Positions 10,112 to 18,508 of a DNA stretch of 64,000 nt are shown one piece after another. The DNA lies in contig NZ_BMRB01000003.1 of assembly GCF_014648415.1 (NCBI RefSeq), forward strand, positions 1 to 64,000, written 5' to 3'. Origin of the DNA: Actinokineospora fastidiosa. Lineage in GTDB: Bacteria > Actinomycetota > Actinomycetes > Mycobacteriales > Pseudonocardiaceae. Made by a program: the position numbers and the translations under genes. Below the pieces are notes generated by a model. That model had not been told where the DNA came from. It made no database searches and was given only the letters and a program-made list of their open reading frames with translations. Position 1 is the first letter of the stretch. Each line of letters begins with the position of its first letter.

Positions 10112-10768
10112 ATGGACGTATTGCTGGACAACACCGACATCTTCGTGCGCGGCTTCCGCAACACGCTGCTCCTGTTCGTCTTCTCCGCCGCCGCGTCGCT
10201 GGTCCTCGGCACCGTTCTGGCGATGCTGCGGGTCAGCCCGGTCCCGGTGTTCCGCGCCGCGGGCACGGCGTATGTCACCATCGTCCGCAACACGCCGTTG
10301 ACGCTGGTGTTCTTCTTCTTCGTCTTCGCGTTCCCGCTGCTCAAGATCATCAGCCAGGACGACTACACCCCGTTCATCGGCGCGGTGATCGCCCTGTCGC
10401 TCTACACCGCGGCGTTCGTGTGCGAGGTCATCCGGTCCGGCATCAACACGGTGTCCCCCGGCCAGATGGAGGCCGCCCGCGCGGTCGGCCTCACCTTCGG
10501 GCAGACCCTGGGCAGCGTCGTGCTCCCCCAGGCCGCCCGCTCCGTCGTCCCGCCCATGATCAGCACCATGATCGCGCTGCTGAAGAACACCACGGTCGCC
10601 GCGGGCTTCTCCGTGGTCGAGGCGGGCGCCATCCGCGACTACCTGTCCGAGCGCGGTGAGAGCGTGCTGGTCGGGCTGCTCTGGGTCGCGTTCATCTTCG
10701 TCATCCTGGTCATCCCGCTGACGCTGCTGCAGCGGGCACTCGAGAAGCGGTGGAGCGTGGCCCGGTGA
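10112..10768 (+). CDS. gluC: Glutamate ABC transporter permease
   Basis: A 218-residue inner-membrane permease with about five hydrophobic segments. The HisM/GluC signature is present: NTPLTLVFFFFVFAFPL at the front, and the EAA loop GQMEAARAVGLTFGQTLGSV, which contacts the ATPase. The ATG at 10112 has GGGGAG upstream. Its stop overlaps the GTG start of gluD by 4 bases (GTGA), so the two permeases, which form a heterodimeric channel, are translationally coupled. Confidence 0.94.
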   Translation: MDVLLDNTDIFVRGFRNTLLLFVFSAAASLVLGTVLAMLRVSPVPVFRAAGTAYVTIVRNTPLTLVFFFFVFAFPLLKIISQDDYTPFIGAVIALSLYTAAFVCEVIRSGINTVSPGQMEAARAVGLTFGQTLGSVVLPQAARSVVPPMISTMIALLKNTTVAAGFSVVEAGAIRDYLSERGESVLVGLLWVAFIFVILVIPLTLLQRALEKRWSVAR

Positions 10769-11613
10769 GCGTCAACACGGCCCTGTTCGACTTCCCCGGC
10801 CCCAAGGCGCGGATCCGCCACCGGATCTACGCCGCCGTCGGCGTCATCGCCATCGCGGCGCTGCTGGGCTTCGTCATCTGGCGCTTCGCCGACTCCGGCC
10901 AGTTCGACGCCCGCCGGTGGGAGTGGATCCAGTACGAGTACGTCCAGGTCGCCCTGGTCGACGCGCTCGTCAACACGCTGCGGGCGTTCGCGGCGGGCGC
11001 GGTCCTCGCCCTGGCCTTCGGCGCGATCCTCGCCGCCGGCAGGCTCTCCGACCACGCGATCCTGCGGGTCCCTGCGGCGGCGATCGTGGAGTTCTTCCGC
11101 GCCGTCCCGCTGGTCATCCTGATCTTCGTGTTCCACTACGGCTTCAGCCTGGGCAGCCCGTTCTACTCGGTGGTGCTCGGCCTGATGCTCTACAACGGCG
11201 CGGTCTTCGCCGAGATCTTCCGCGCGGGCGTGCTGTCGCTGCCCCGCGGCCAGAGCGAGGCGGCCTACGCGATCGGCATGCGCAAGACCCAGGTGATGAA
11301 CCTGATCCTGCTGCCGCAGGCGCTGCGGGCGATGCTGCCGGTGATCGTCAGCCAGATGGTCGTCCTGCTCAAGGACACCGCGCTCGGCTTCCTCATCACC
11401 TACAAGGAGCTGCTGGACTACGCCCGCTACCTCGGCGGCATCGCCGAGTTCGGCAGGCCGCTGATCCCGCTCACCATCGTGGTGGCCGCGCTCTACATCG
11501 CGATGTGCCTGCTGCTCACCTGGCTCGCCAACTACCTCGGCAGGCGCGAGCGCCGCAGCGAGAAGCACGTCGAGCACGACGACCGGCTGGAGAAGCAGGT
11601 CGAGGCGGTCTGA
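10765..11613 (+). CDS. gluD: Glutamate ABC transporter permease
   Basis: A 282-residue permease partner of GluC. A cytoplasmic N-terminus (about 25 residues, FDFPGPKARIRHR) is followed by transmembrane segments; the first is YAAVGVIAIAALLGFVIWRF. The EAA loop is GQSEAAYAIGMRKTQVMNL. The charged tail (RRERRSEKHVEHDDRLEKQ) is typical of actinobacterial GluD. The GTG start at 10765 is set by its overlap with the gluC stop. The operon ends at the bidirectional hairpin 12 bases downstream. Confidence 0.94.
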   Translation: MSVNTALFDFPGPKARIRHRIYAAVGVIAIAALLGFVIWRFADSGQFDARRWEWIQYEYVQVALVDALVNTLRAFAAGAVLALAFGAILAAGRLSDHAILRVPAAAIVEFFRAVPLVILIFVFHYGFSLGSPFYSVVLGLMLYNGAVFAEIFRAGVLSLPRGQSEAAYAIGMRKTQVMNLILLPQALRAMLPVIVSQMVVLLKDTALGFLITYKELLDYARYLGGIAEFGRPLIPLTIVVAALYIAMCLLLTWLANYLGRRERRSEKHVEHDDRLEKQVEAV

Positions 11614-11624
11614 GCCGCAACGCG

Positions 11625-11657
11625 AAGGGGCCCCGGTCGTGGTGACCGGGGCCCCTT
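11625..11657. terminator. Bidirectional intrinsic terminator between gluD and sdhB
   Basis: A perfect 14-bp stem (AAGGGGCCCCGGTC, arms 11625-11638 and 11644-11657) with a 5-base loop. It is followed by TTTT on the plus strand and preceded by AA on the other, placed between two convergent operons. It can end both the glutamate transporter and the succinate dehydrogenase transcripts. Confidence 0.9.
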
Positions 11658-11667
11658 TTCGTCGCGG

Positions 11668-12414
11668 CTAGCGCCGGAACAGCTTGTTGCCCAACCACAC
11701 GATCGGGTCGTACTTGCGGTCGGCGACGCGCTCCTTCATGGGGATGAGCGCGTTGTCGGTGATCTTGATGTGCTCGGGGCAGACCTCGGTGCAGCACTTG
11801 GTGATGTTGCAGAAGCCCAGCCCGTGCTCGTCCTGGGCGGGCCGCACGCGGTCGGCGGTGTCCAGGGGGTGCATCTCCAGCTCGGCGATGCGCATGAGGT
11901 AGCGGGGGCCCGCGAAGGCCTCCTTGTTCTCCTCGTGGTCGCGCACCACGTGGCAGGTGTTCTGGCACAGGAAGCACTCGATGCACTTGCGGAACTCCTG
12001 CGAGCGCTCGACGTCCACCTGCTGCATCCGGTACTCGCCCGGCTGCAGGTCCTTCGGCGGCGTGAACGACGGGATCTCCCGCGCCTTGGTGTAGTTGAAC
12101 GACACGTCCGTCACCAGGTCCCGGATGACCGGGAACGTGCGCATCGGGGTGACGGTGACGACCTCGTCCTCGGTGAACGTCGACATGCGCGTCATGCAGA
12201 GCAGCCTCGGCCTGCCGTTGATCTCCGCCGAGCACGAGCCGCACTTGCCCGCCTTGCAGTTCCAGCGGACGGCCAGGTCGGGGGCCTGGGTGGCCTGCAG
12301 CCGGTGGATGATGTCGAGGACGACCTCGCCCTCGTTCACCTCGACGTCGAAGTCGTGCAGCCCCCCGGACTCCGCGTCCCCGCGCCAGACCTTGAACTTC
12401 GCGGTGTAGGCCAC
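11668..12414 (-). CDS. sdhB: Succinate dehydrogenase/fumarate reductase iron-sulfur subunit
   Basis: A 248-residue subunit carrying electrons from FAD to the membrane quinone site. The [2Fe-2S] ligands are in WNCKAGKCGSCSAEINGRPRLLC; the [4Fe-4S] and third cluster ligands are in CIECFLCQNTC and CNITKCCTEVCPEHI. The start codon is GTG (MAYTAKFKVWRG), one base after the sdhA stop, so translation is coupled. The closest known relative by operon order is mycobacterial Sdh1 (Rv0247c). Confidence 0.95.
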   Translation of the reverse strand: MAYTAKFKVWRGDAESGGLHDFDVEVNEGEVVLDIIHRLQATQAPDLAVRWNCKAGKCGSCSAEINGRPRLLCMTRMSTFTEDEVVTVTPMRTFPVIRDLVTDVSFNYTKAREIPSFTPPKDLQPGEYRMQQVDVERSQEFRKCIECFLCQNTCHVVRDHEENKEAFAGPRYLMRIAELEMHPLDTADRVRPAQDEHGLGFCNITKCCTEVCPEHIKITDNALIPMKERVADRKYDPIVWLGNKLFRR

Positions 12415-12415
12415 G

Positions 12416-14320
12416 TCAGGACGTCCTTCCCGGGTGCGCCGCCAGCTCGGCGTCGGTGTAGTACTTCTCCAGCTCCGGCAGCTCGAACAGCTCCAGGAGG
12501 TCCTGCCGCATCGGCTCCTGCTCCTTGGGCTCCACCCTGACCTCGGGCACCAGGCCGTCGCCGCTGGCCGAGCAGACCAGCAGCGTGTTGCGCCACTGGG
12601 AGTCCATCTGCGGGAAGTCGTCGCGGGTGTGCCCGCCCCGACTCTCGGTGCGCAGCAGCGCGGCGCGGGCGACGCACTCGCTGACCAGCAGCATGTTGCG
12701 CAGGTCGAGGGCCAGGTGCCAGCCGGGGTTGAACTGGCGGTGCCCCTCGACGGTGACCTCGTTGATCCGGACGCGCAGCGCCTGGAGCTTGTCGATGGCC
12801 TGCTCGATCTCCTCGGCCTTGCGGATGATGCCGACCAGGTCGTTCATCGCCTGCTGCAGCTCGTTGTGCAGCGTGTAGGGGTTCTCCGCGGTGTCGGTCG
12901 GGTTGAACGGCGCCAGCGCCGACTGCGCCGCGGCGTCCACATCGGACTGGGCGACGCTGGGCCGGTCGGACAGCGACTGGACGTAGTCCGCCGCGCCCAG
13001 GCCCGCGCGCCTGCCGAAGACCAGCAGGTCCGACAGCGAGTTGCCGCCGAGGCGGTTGGAGCCGTGCATGCCGCCGGAGCACTCGCCCGCGGCGAACAGG
13101 CCGGGCACGCTCGCCGCCGCGGTGTCCGGGTCGACCTCGATGCCGCCCATCACGTAGTGGCAGGTCGGGCCGACCTCCATCGGCTCCGCGGTGATGTCGA
13201 CGTCGGCCAGCTCCTTGAACTGGTGGTACATCGACGGCAGCCTGCGCTTGATCTCCTCGGCGGGCAGCCTGCTGGCGATGTCGAGGAACACCCCGCCGTG
13301 CGGTGAGCCGCGGCCCGCCTTCACCTCGGAGTTGATCGCGCGCGCGACCTCGTCGCGGGGCAGCAGGTCGGGGGTGCGGCGGTTGTTCTCCTGGTCGGTG
13401 TACCAGCGGTCGGCCTCCTCGGGCGCGTCCGCGTACTGTCCCTTGAAGACGTCCGGGATGTACTCGAACATGAAACGCTTGCCGTCGGAGTTCTTGAGCA
13501 CCCCGCCGTCGCCGCGCACGCCCTCGGTGACCAGGATGCCCTTCACGCTGGGCGGCCAGACCATGCCGGTGGGGTGGAACTGGACGAACTCCATGTTGAT
13601 CAGCGTCGCGCCCGCGCGCAGGGCCAGCGCGTGGCCGTCGCCGGTGTACTCCCAGGAGTTCGACGTGACCTTGAAGCTCTTGCCGATGCCGCCGGTCGCC
13701 AGCACCACCGCGGGCGCCTCGAACAGCACGAACCGGCCGGACTCGCGCCAGTAGCCGAACGCGCCCGCGATCCGGTCGCCGTCCTTGATCAGCTCGGTGA
13801 CGGTGCACTCGGCGAAGACCTTGATCCGGTGCTCGTAGTCGCCGAACTCGGCGTGGTCCTCCTGCTGCAGCGACACGATCTTCTGCTGCATCGTGCGGAT
13901 CAGCTCAAGGCCCGTGCGGTCGCCGACGTGGGCGAGGCGGGGGTAGGTGTGCCCGCCGAAGTTGCGCTGGCTGATCCGGCCGTCGGGGGTGCGGTCGAAC
14001 AGGGCGCCGTAGGTCTCCAGCTCCCAGACGCGGTCCGGGGCCTCCTTGGCGTGCAGTTCGGCCATGCGCCAGTTGTTGAGGAACTTGCCGCCGCGCATGG
14101 TGTCGCGGAAGTGCACCTGCCAGTTGTCGTTGGCGTTCGCGTTGCCCATCGACGCGGCGCACCCGCCCTCGGCCATCACCGTGTGCGCCTTGCCGAACAG
14201 CGACTTGCACACCACCGCGACGCGCAGGCCGCGCTCGCGGGCCTCGATCACCGCTCGCAGTCCCGCTCCACCGGCACCGATCACTACAACGTCGTACGGG
14301 TGCCGCTCGACCTCGGTCAT
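12416..14320 (-). CDS. sdhA: Succinate dehydrogenase flavoprotein subunit
   Basis: A 634-residue flavoprotein oxidising succinate to fumarate. An N-terminal Rossmann motif (VVVIGAGGAGLRA) binds FAD, and H46 in KAHTVMAEGG is the expected covalent FAD attachment site. The capping and catalytic segments HPTGM, TCHYVMGGIEV and GSNRLGGNSLSDLLVFG are present. Length fits the Sdh1 type of actinobacteria (Rv0248c). It lies between the membrane anchor (36 bases upstream) and sdhB. Confidence 0.96.
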   Translation of the reverse strand: MTEVERHPYDVVVIGAGGAGLRAVIEARERGLRVAVVCKSLFGKAHTVMAEGGCAASMGNANANDNWQVHFRDTMRGGKFLNNWRMAELHAKEAPDRVWELETYGALFDRTPDGRISQRNFGGHTYPRLAHVGDRTGLELIRTMQQKIVSLQQEDHAEFGDYEHRIKVFAECTVTELIKDGDRIAGAFGYWRESGRFVLFEAPAVVLATGGIGKSFKVTSNSWEYTGDGHALALRAGATLINMEFVQFHPTGMVWPPSVKGILVTEGVRGDGGVLKNSDGKRFMFEYIPDVFKGQYADAPEEADRWYTDQENNRRTPDLLPRDEVARAINSEVKAGRGSPHGGVFLDIASRLPAEEIKRRLPSMYHQFKELADVDITAEPMEVGPTCHYVMGGIEVDPDTAAASVPGLFAAGECSGGMHGSNRLGGNSLSDLLVFGRRAGLGAADYVQSLSDRPSVAQSDVDAAAQSALAPFNPTDTAENPYTLHNELQQAMNDLVGIIRKAEEIEQAIDKLQALRVRINEVTVEGHRQFNPGWHLALDLRNMLLVSECVARAALLRTESRGGHTRDDFPQMDSQWRNTLLVCSASGDGLVPEVRVEPKEQEPMRQDLLELFELPELEKYYTDAELAAHPGRTS

Positions 14321-14356
14321 GCTGTTGTTTTCCCTCTATCTGGTGGGGGGTGGGCG

Positions 14357-15142
14357 TCAGGAGATGATGCGCAGGTCGCTGATCACGCCGCTGGCCACGA
14401 GCATCACGTAGAGGTCGGTGATGACGAGGGTGGCGAGCGTCGTCCAGGCCAGCTGCATGTGGCGGACGTTGAGCTTGGAGATCAGCGTCCACAGGCGGTA
14501 ACGCACCGGGTGCTTGGAGAAGTGCTTGAGCCGCCCGCCCGCGATGTGCCTGCACGAGTGGCAGGACAGCGTGTACGCCCACAGGAGCGTCACGTTCACC
14601 AGCAGGATGATCCCGCCGAGCCCGAGGCCGTGGGTCAGCGCCAGGATCGCGTCGTAGGTGTTGATGATCGAGATGAGGAACGCGACGTAGAAGAAGTAGC
14701 GGTGGGCGTTCTGGATGATCAGCGGGAACCGCGTCTCGCCGGTGTACCGGTCGTGCGGCTCGGCCACGGCGCACGCGGTGGGCGACTGCCAGACCGACCG
14801 GTAGTAGGCCTTGCGGTAGTAGTAGCAGGTCAGGCGGAAGCCGAGCAGGAACGGCAGGGCCAGGAAGCCCAGCGGGATCCAGCCGGGCAGCTCCGGGAGC
14901 GGAGTGCCGAAGTGGCTGGATCCCGGCAGGCAGGACTCGCTGAGGCACGGCGAGTAGAAGGGCGTCAGGTAGCCGTGCTCGGGCACCCAGTACGCCGAAC
15001 CCCAGAACGACCGGATGGTCGCGTAGACGACGAAGGCCGCCAAGCCCAGGTTGGTCAGCAGCGGTGGCAACCACCACCGGTCCGTCCGCAGGGTCTTATC
15101 CGGGATGCGGGCCCTGGTGGGGGCGCCGACGCCTGACTTCAT
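14357..15142 (-). CDS. Succinate dehydrogenase membrane anchor subunit (Sdh1 type)
   Basis: A 261-residue membrane protein with about five transmembrane segments, including LTNLGLAAFVVYATIRSFWG and LGLGGIILLVNVTLLWAYTL. It replaces the usual SdhC/SdhD pair, as in mycobacterial Sdh1 (Rv0249c). A CHSCRH motif at the end of one helix (LLWAYTLSCHSCRHIAGG) and QNAHRYFFY in another provide Cys/His ligands. Mycobacterial Sdh1 is described as a type F enzyme with a membrane-embedded Rieske-type cluster, and this motif is a plausible ligand site (inference). The ATG at 15142 follows the small upstream gene by 37 bases. Confidence 0.9.
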   Translation of the reverse strand: MKSGVGAPTRARIPDKTLRTDRWWLPPLLTNLGLAAFVVYATIRSFWGSAYWVPEHGYLTPFYSPCLSESCLPGSSHFGTPLPELPGWIPLGFLALPFLLGFRLTCYYYRKAYYRSVWQSPTACAVAEPHDRYTGETRFPLIIQNAHRYFFYVAFLISIINTYDAILALTHGLGLGGIILLVNVTLLWAYTLSCHSCRHIAGGRLKHFSKHPVRYRLWTLISKLNVRHMQLAWTTLATLVITDLYVMLVASGVISDLRIIS

Positions 15143-15179
15143 GCGCGTCCTCGTCGTGTCAGTGGTGGGGGGAGGGGAG

Positions 15180-15455
15180 CTATCGCTGGTAGCCCCCGAC
15201 GCCCTCGTCGTCGGCGCCCTGCCAGAGCGCCGGGTCGTAGGGCGTGTCCGGCACCACCACGACGTCCTCCGCCTGACGCGGAGCCGGGGTGTGGGCGGGC
15301 TGCACCAGCTCGCCCGCATCGATGTCGAGTCGATCGATGTCGTTGGCGATCCGGCGCACGGCCGGGACATCGCCGTACCGCGCGCGTAGCGCGCCGACGC
15401 ATTGCCGCAGCTGACCTATCGTCCGCTGCAGCTCGGTGTACTCCGTGCTCGACAT
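15180..15455 (-). CDS. Small conserved protein of the sdh operon, Rv0250c-like
   Basis: A 91-residue soluble protein beginning MSSTEYTELQRTIGQLRQCV at an ATG behind a strong GGAGGT site. The first half is predicted helical/coiled; the second half is acidic and proline-rich (VVVPDTPYDPALWQGADDEG). It is the first gene of the operon in front of the Sdh1-type anchor, matching the position and size of Rv0250c in mycobacteria. Function is unknown. Fixed linkage suggests an assembly or regulatory partner of this dehydrogenase (inference). Confidence 0.75.
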   Translation of the reverse strand: MSSTEYTELQRTIGQLRQCVGALRARYGDVPAVRRIANDIDRLDIDAGELVQPAHTPAPRQAEDVVVVPDTPYDPALWQGADDEGVGGYQR

Positions 15456-15675
15456 GTCCGCACCTCCGTAGGCCGGTCGGTTCGTGGCCGCCGCGCCCGG
15501 GTAGCTCCCGGGCCCGACATCCCCTCGCCGCCGACTCTGCCGTGCCGATGCCAGGTGTGACAAGTACCACAGGGTGCGCGCCGCAGCGTCACCGAACCGC
15601 TACGAAGGTGCCGCAGACGCCTGTGATATCACTCACAAACCCCCGTTATCCTGGGGAAATGAGGTGTGGTCGTGA

Positions 15676-17262
15676 TCACTCGCCAAGCTCGTCGAGCCCC
15701 TCGGCCCCGAGTTCGGCGCGAACCACCCGATAGGCCAGTCCCTGCCCGTACCCCTTGCGCGTGAGCATGCCGACGAGCCGCCGGATCTTGGCCTGCTCGT
15801 CCACACCGGACATGGCCCGCAACCGCTTACGCACCAGCGCCGCGGCCCGCTCCTCTTCGGCCTCGTCATCCACCGCCCCCACGGCGTCGGCCACCACCGA
15901 ACTGTCGACCCCCCGCCGCTTGAGCTCCACGGCGAGCGCCCGCCGCCCCAACCCCTGATGCTCATGCCGCGACCGCACCCACATCTCGGCGAACGCGGCG
16001 TCGTCGATCAACCCGGCGGCATCGAACTTGCCCAACACACTCTCGGCGACGTCATCGGGAATCTCCCGCTTCCGCAACGCCTGCGCCAACTCCGTCCGGG
16101 TGTGGGGACGCATGGTCAGCAGCCGGTAGCAGATGTCCTTCGCCTTGGCAGCAGGGTCGACGTCCTCCCCCCGCCGCCGACGCCCCTGACGCCCTTCCCC
16201 CTCACCCCGCCAGCCCGTTTCCCCCTCACCCCGACGGCCCGCGGTTTCCCCGTCACCCTGACAGCCCCCGGTTTCCCCTGCACCCCGCCAAGGCCTGGCT
16301 TCCCCCTCGCCCCGCCGAGCCCCCGCTTTCCTCGCACCGTGCCGAGCCGTGCTTTCCCCTTCGCCCCGGCGAACCCCGGCAGCGCGTCCAGCCCCCGCAT
16401 CCAGCCCAGCTCCAGCACTGTGCTCACCCGCAGCGTCCGGCCCGGACTCAACCTGGGCCCGCCCAGCCGGAGTCCTCACGGCCCCGCTCTGACGTCCGAG
16501 CGCCCCACCCGCACCTTCTGCCCGAGCCGCGCGGGAAGGGTCCTCGCCGGACGTCGGAGCCACCCCAGCCTCTTCCCGGTCGACCGCCCGAGACGCGCGC
16601 GACCTCTCCTCCTCGCGCGCCTCCCCCACCTCACGCGCACCGGCAGATCCGGCCCCCACGCCCCCACGCCCGCGAACCGACTCAAGCCACGCCTGAGCAT
16701 CCGCGACAGCATCCGCTTCCGCCGCACCAGCCCGCACCGAACCCGACCGACGACCACCCGCAGGCCCCCGCCCCCACCGCGAGTCCTCCTGCTGGTCCGA
16801 CTCCGCCCGCGAGGTCGACCGCGCCTGGGCCGACGGCGCCACTCCCTGCGCAGCCCCCGATGCTCCCCCCAGAGCCTCACCGCGCTCCGCAGCCCCATCG
16901 CGCCCGGCAGCCTCGATCGGCCCAGCAGGCTCGCTGCGCCCCGCAGGCTCGTCCCGCTCTGCGACCGTGGCGTGCCGCTCGGCCTCGGGCTCAGGAGCCT
17001 CGTCCCACCGCGCGAACTCGACCGGTCCAGCGGCGGGCCCCGCCCCTTCCCCGGAGGCGTGGTCCGGTCGCCCGGGCTGCGGGCTTCCCCGCGGGGCCTG
17101 GTCCTGTCGTCCTGCCTGCTCGTTTCCTGTCCGCTTGTCCCCTGTCTGTCCTTCCCCTCCCCCCGCACGGGGTGGTTCGGTGTCGTCCCAGCCCGCCAGG
17201 ACGTCCGGGGGCCGGGCCGGAGTGACCACCCAGTCGTCGGGCCACTCCGACCGCCCCGACAT
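15676..17262 (-). CDS. recX: Recombination regulator RecX with very long low-complexity N-terminal region
   Basis: A 528-residue protein, whereas RecX is normally about 150-220. The C-terminal 160 residues (from about 369, DPAAKAKDICYRLLTMRPHT) are a complete RecX core with LRKREIPDDVAE, FAEMWVRSRH and MLTRKGYGQGLAYRVV. The N-terminal [18 protein letters not shown] looks like a genuine conserved actinobacterial start. Between them lie about 340 residues of Gly/Ala/Glu/Arg-rich disordered sequence ending in about seven nonapeptide units of RxGEGE type. The ATG overlaps the recA stop by one base (TGATG). RecX inhibits RecA filament extension; the insertion's role is unknown. Confidence 0.88.
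   Translation of the reverse strand: MSGRSEWPDDWVVTPARPPDVLAGWDDTEPPRAGGGEGQTGDKRTGNEQAGRQDQAPRGSPQPGRPDHASGEGAGPAAGPVEFARWDEAPEPEAERHATVAERDEPAGRSEPAGPIEAAGRDGAAERGEALGGASGAAQGVAPSAQARSTSRAESDQQEDSRWGRGPAGGRRSGSVRAGAAEADAVADAQAWLESVRGRGGVGAGSAGAREVGEAREEERSRASRAVDREEAGVAPTSGEDPSRAARAEGAGGALGRQSGAVRTPAGRAQVESGPDAAGEHSAGAGLDAGAGRAAGVRRGEGESTARHGARKAGARRGEGEARPWRGAGETGGCQGDGETAGRRGEGETGWRGEGEGRQGRRRRGEDVDPAAKAKDICYRLLTMRPHTRTELAQALRKREIPDDVAESVLGKFDAAGLIDDAAFAEMWVRSRHEHQGLGRRALAVELKRRGVDSSVVADAVGAVDDEAEEERAAALVRKRLRAMSGVDEQAKIRRLVGMLTRKGYGQGLAYRVVRAELGAEGLDELGE
16190..16380 (-). repeat. 27-bp in-frame minisatellite in recX
   Basis: About seven degenerate copies of a 27-base unit, seen on the plus strand as recurring TTTCCCC(C)TCACCCCG blocks. 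In the recX frame they encode 9-residue units such as RRGEGETGW, CQGDGETAG, WRGAGETGG and RRGEGEARP. The array lies just upstream of the conserved RecX core. Boundaries are approximate because the copies drift. Confidence 0.7.
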
Positions 17263-18278
17263 CAGAAGTCGACCGGCGCCGGGGCGGTCGTCTCCTCGGC
17301 GTCGAGCTTGGGCCCGATGCCCAGCTTCTCCTTGATGCGCTTCTCGATCTCGTTGGCCACGTCCGGGTTCTCCAGCAGGAACTTGCGGGCGTTCTCCTTG
17401 CCCTGCCCCAGCTGGTCGCCCTCGTAGGTGTACCAAGCACCCGACTTGCGCAGGATGCCCTGCTCGACACCCATGTCGATCAGCGAGCCCTCGCGGCTGA
17501 CGCCCTTGCCGTACAGGATGTCGAACTCGGCCTGCTTGAACGGCGGGGCGACCTTGTTCTTCACGACCTTGACCCGGGTGCGGTTGCCGACCGGCTCGCC
17601 GCCGTCCTTGAGGGTCTCGATCCGCCGGACGTCCAGCCGGACCGAGGCGTAGAACTTCAGCGCCTTGCCACCGGTCGTCGTCTCCGGCGAGCCGAACATG
17701 ACGCCGACCTTCTCGCGCAGCTGGTTGATGAAGATCGCGGTCGTGCCCGAGTTGCTGAGCGCGCCGGTGATCTTGCGCAGCGCCTGGCTCATCAGCCGGG
17801 CCTGCAGACCGACGTGGCTGTCGCCCATCTCGCCCTCGATCTCCGCGCGCGGCACCAGGGCGGCCACGGAGTCGATGACCAGGATGTCGAGCGCGCCGGA
17901 GCGGATCAGCATGTCTGCGATCTCCAGCACCAGCAGGGCGTCGGTGTCCACGCCGAGGTTCTTGGCGTAGTCGGGGTCCAGGGCGTGCTCCGCGTCGATG
18001 AACGCGGCGATCCCGCCTGCGCGCTGGGCGTTGGCCACCGCGTGCAGGGCGACGGTGGTCTTACCGGAGGACTCCGGGCCGTAGATCTCCACGACCCGTC
18101 CGCGCGGCAGGCCACCGATGCCGAGTGCGACATCGAGGGCGATGGAGCCGGTCGGGATGACTTGGATCGGCGCCCGGGTCTCCTCGCCCAGGCGCATCAC
18201 CGAGCCCTTCCCGAAGTTCTTGTCGATCTGGGCCAAGGCCAGTTCGAGGGCCTTGTCCCGATCCGGGGCTGCTGGCAT
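17262..18278 (-). CDS. recA: DNA recombinase RecA
   Basis: A 338-residue recombinase and LexA coprotease. Visible motifs are the P-loop GPESSGKTT (67-75), the Walker B region [32 protein letters not shown]-binding loop 1 ([18 protein letters not shown]) and [21 protein letters not shown]. No intein is present. The start ATG ([15 protein letters not shown]) has GGTGG upstream. A LexA box lies 124 bases upstream, so transcription should be SOS-induced, with recX co-transcribed. Confidence 0.98.
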   Translation of the reverse strand: MPAAPDRDKALELALAQIDKNFGKGSVMRLGEETRAPIQVIPTGSIALDVALGIGGLPRGRVVEIYGPESSGKTTVALHAVANAQRAGGIAAFIDAEHALDPDYAKNLGVDTDALLVLEIADMLIRSGALDILVIDSVAALVPRAEIEGEMGDSHVGLQARLMSQALRKITGALSNSGTTAIFINQLREKVGVMFGSPETTTGGKALKFYASVRLDVRRIETLKDGGEPVGNRTRVKVVKNKVAPPFKQAEFDILYGKGVSREGSLIDMGVEQGILRKSGAWYTYEGDQLGQGKENARKFLLENPDVANEIEKRIKEKLGIGPKLDAEETTAPAPVDF

Positions 18279-18366
18279 CGTCGTTCCACCTTTTCGAGAC
18301 TGCTTCGTGCTCACGCCGTTGACGCTACGGGCTGGGGCCGACGATTTTCCGCAGACATCGCCGTCC

Positions 18367-18375
18367 TGTGGACAA
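18367..18375 (-). promoter_or_regulatory. DnaA-box-like 9-mer upstream of recA
   Basis: TGTGGACAA, the complement of TTGTCCACA, the high-GC actinobacterial DnaA box consensus. It lies 89 bases upstream of the recA start, between the start and the LexA box. A degenerate TGTGGATGG follows at 18385. A single perfect 9-mer can occur by chance in a window of this size. Confidence 0.35.
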
Positions 18376-18401
18376 CCGGTCCCGCTGTGGATGGATCGTA
18401 G

Positions 18402-18415
18402 CGAACAGGTGTTCG
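18402..18415. promoter_or_regulatory. LexA-binding SOS box of recA
   Basis: CGAACAGGTGTTCG has perfect 5-bp arms (CGAAC/GTTCG) around four bases and matches the Gram-positive/actinobacterial SOS box GAACnnnnGTTC. It lies upstream of recA in the position expected for LexA repression. Confidence 0.92.
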
Positions 18416-18430
18416 AGGGTGTATAACGAC

Positions 18431-18508
18431 ACGCCGTCACCGGCGCACTGAAACATGCTCACACCGTCACCGGCGCACTGAAACATGCTCGCGCCGCTAC
18501 CGGCGCTC
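18431..18508. repeat. 30-bp tandem repeat, 2.6 copies, each with a mini-hairpin
   Basis: Two almost identical 30-base units at 18431-18460 and 18461-18490 (ACACCGTCACCGGCGCACTG followed by AAACATGCTC; one mismatch) and a partial third unit that overlaps the last codons of the DUF3046 gene. Each unit contains a short stem (CGCCG-TCAC-CGGCG or GCGCCG-CTAC-CGGCGC). It looks like a local duplication of the DUF3046 gene end and may act as its transcript end. Confidence 0.85.
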
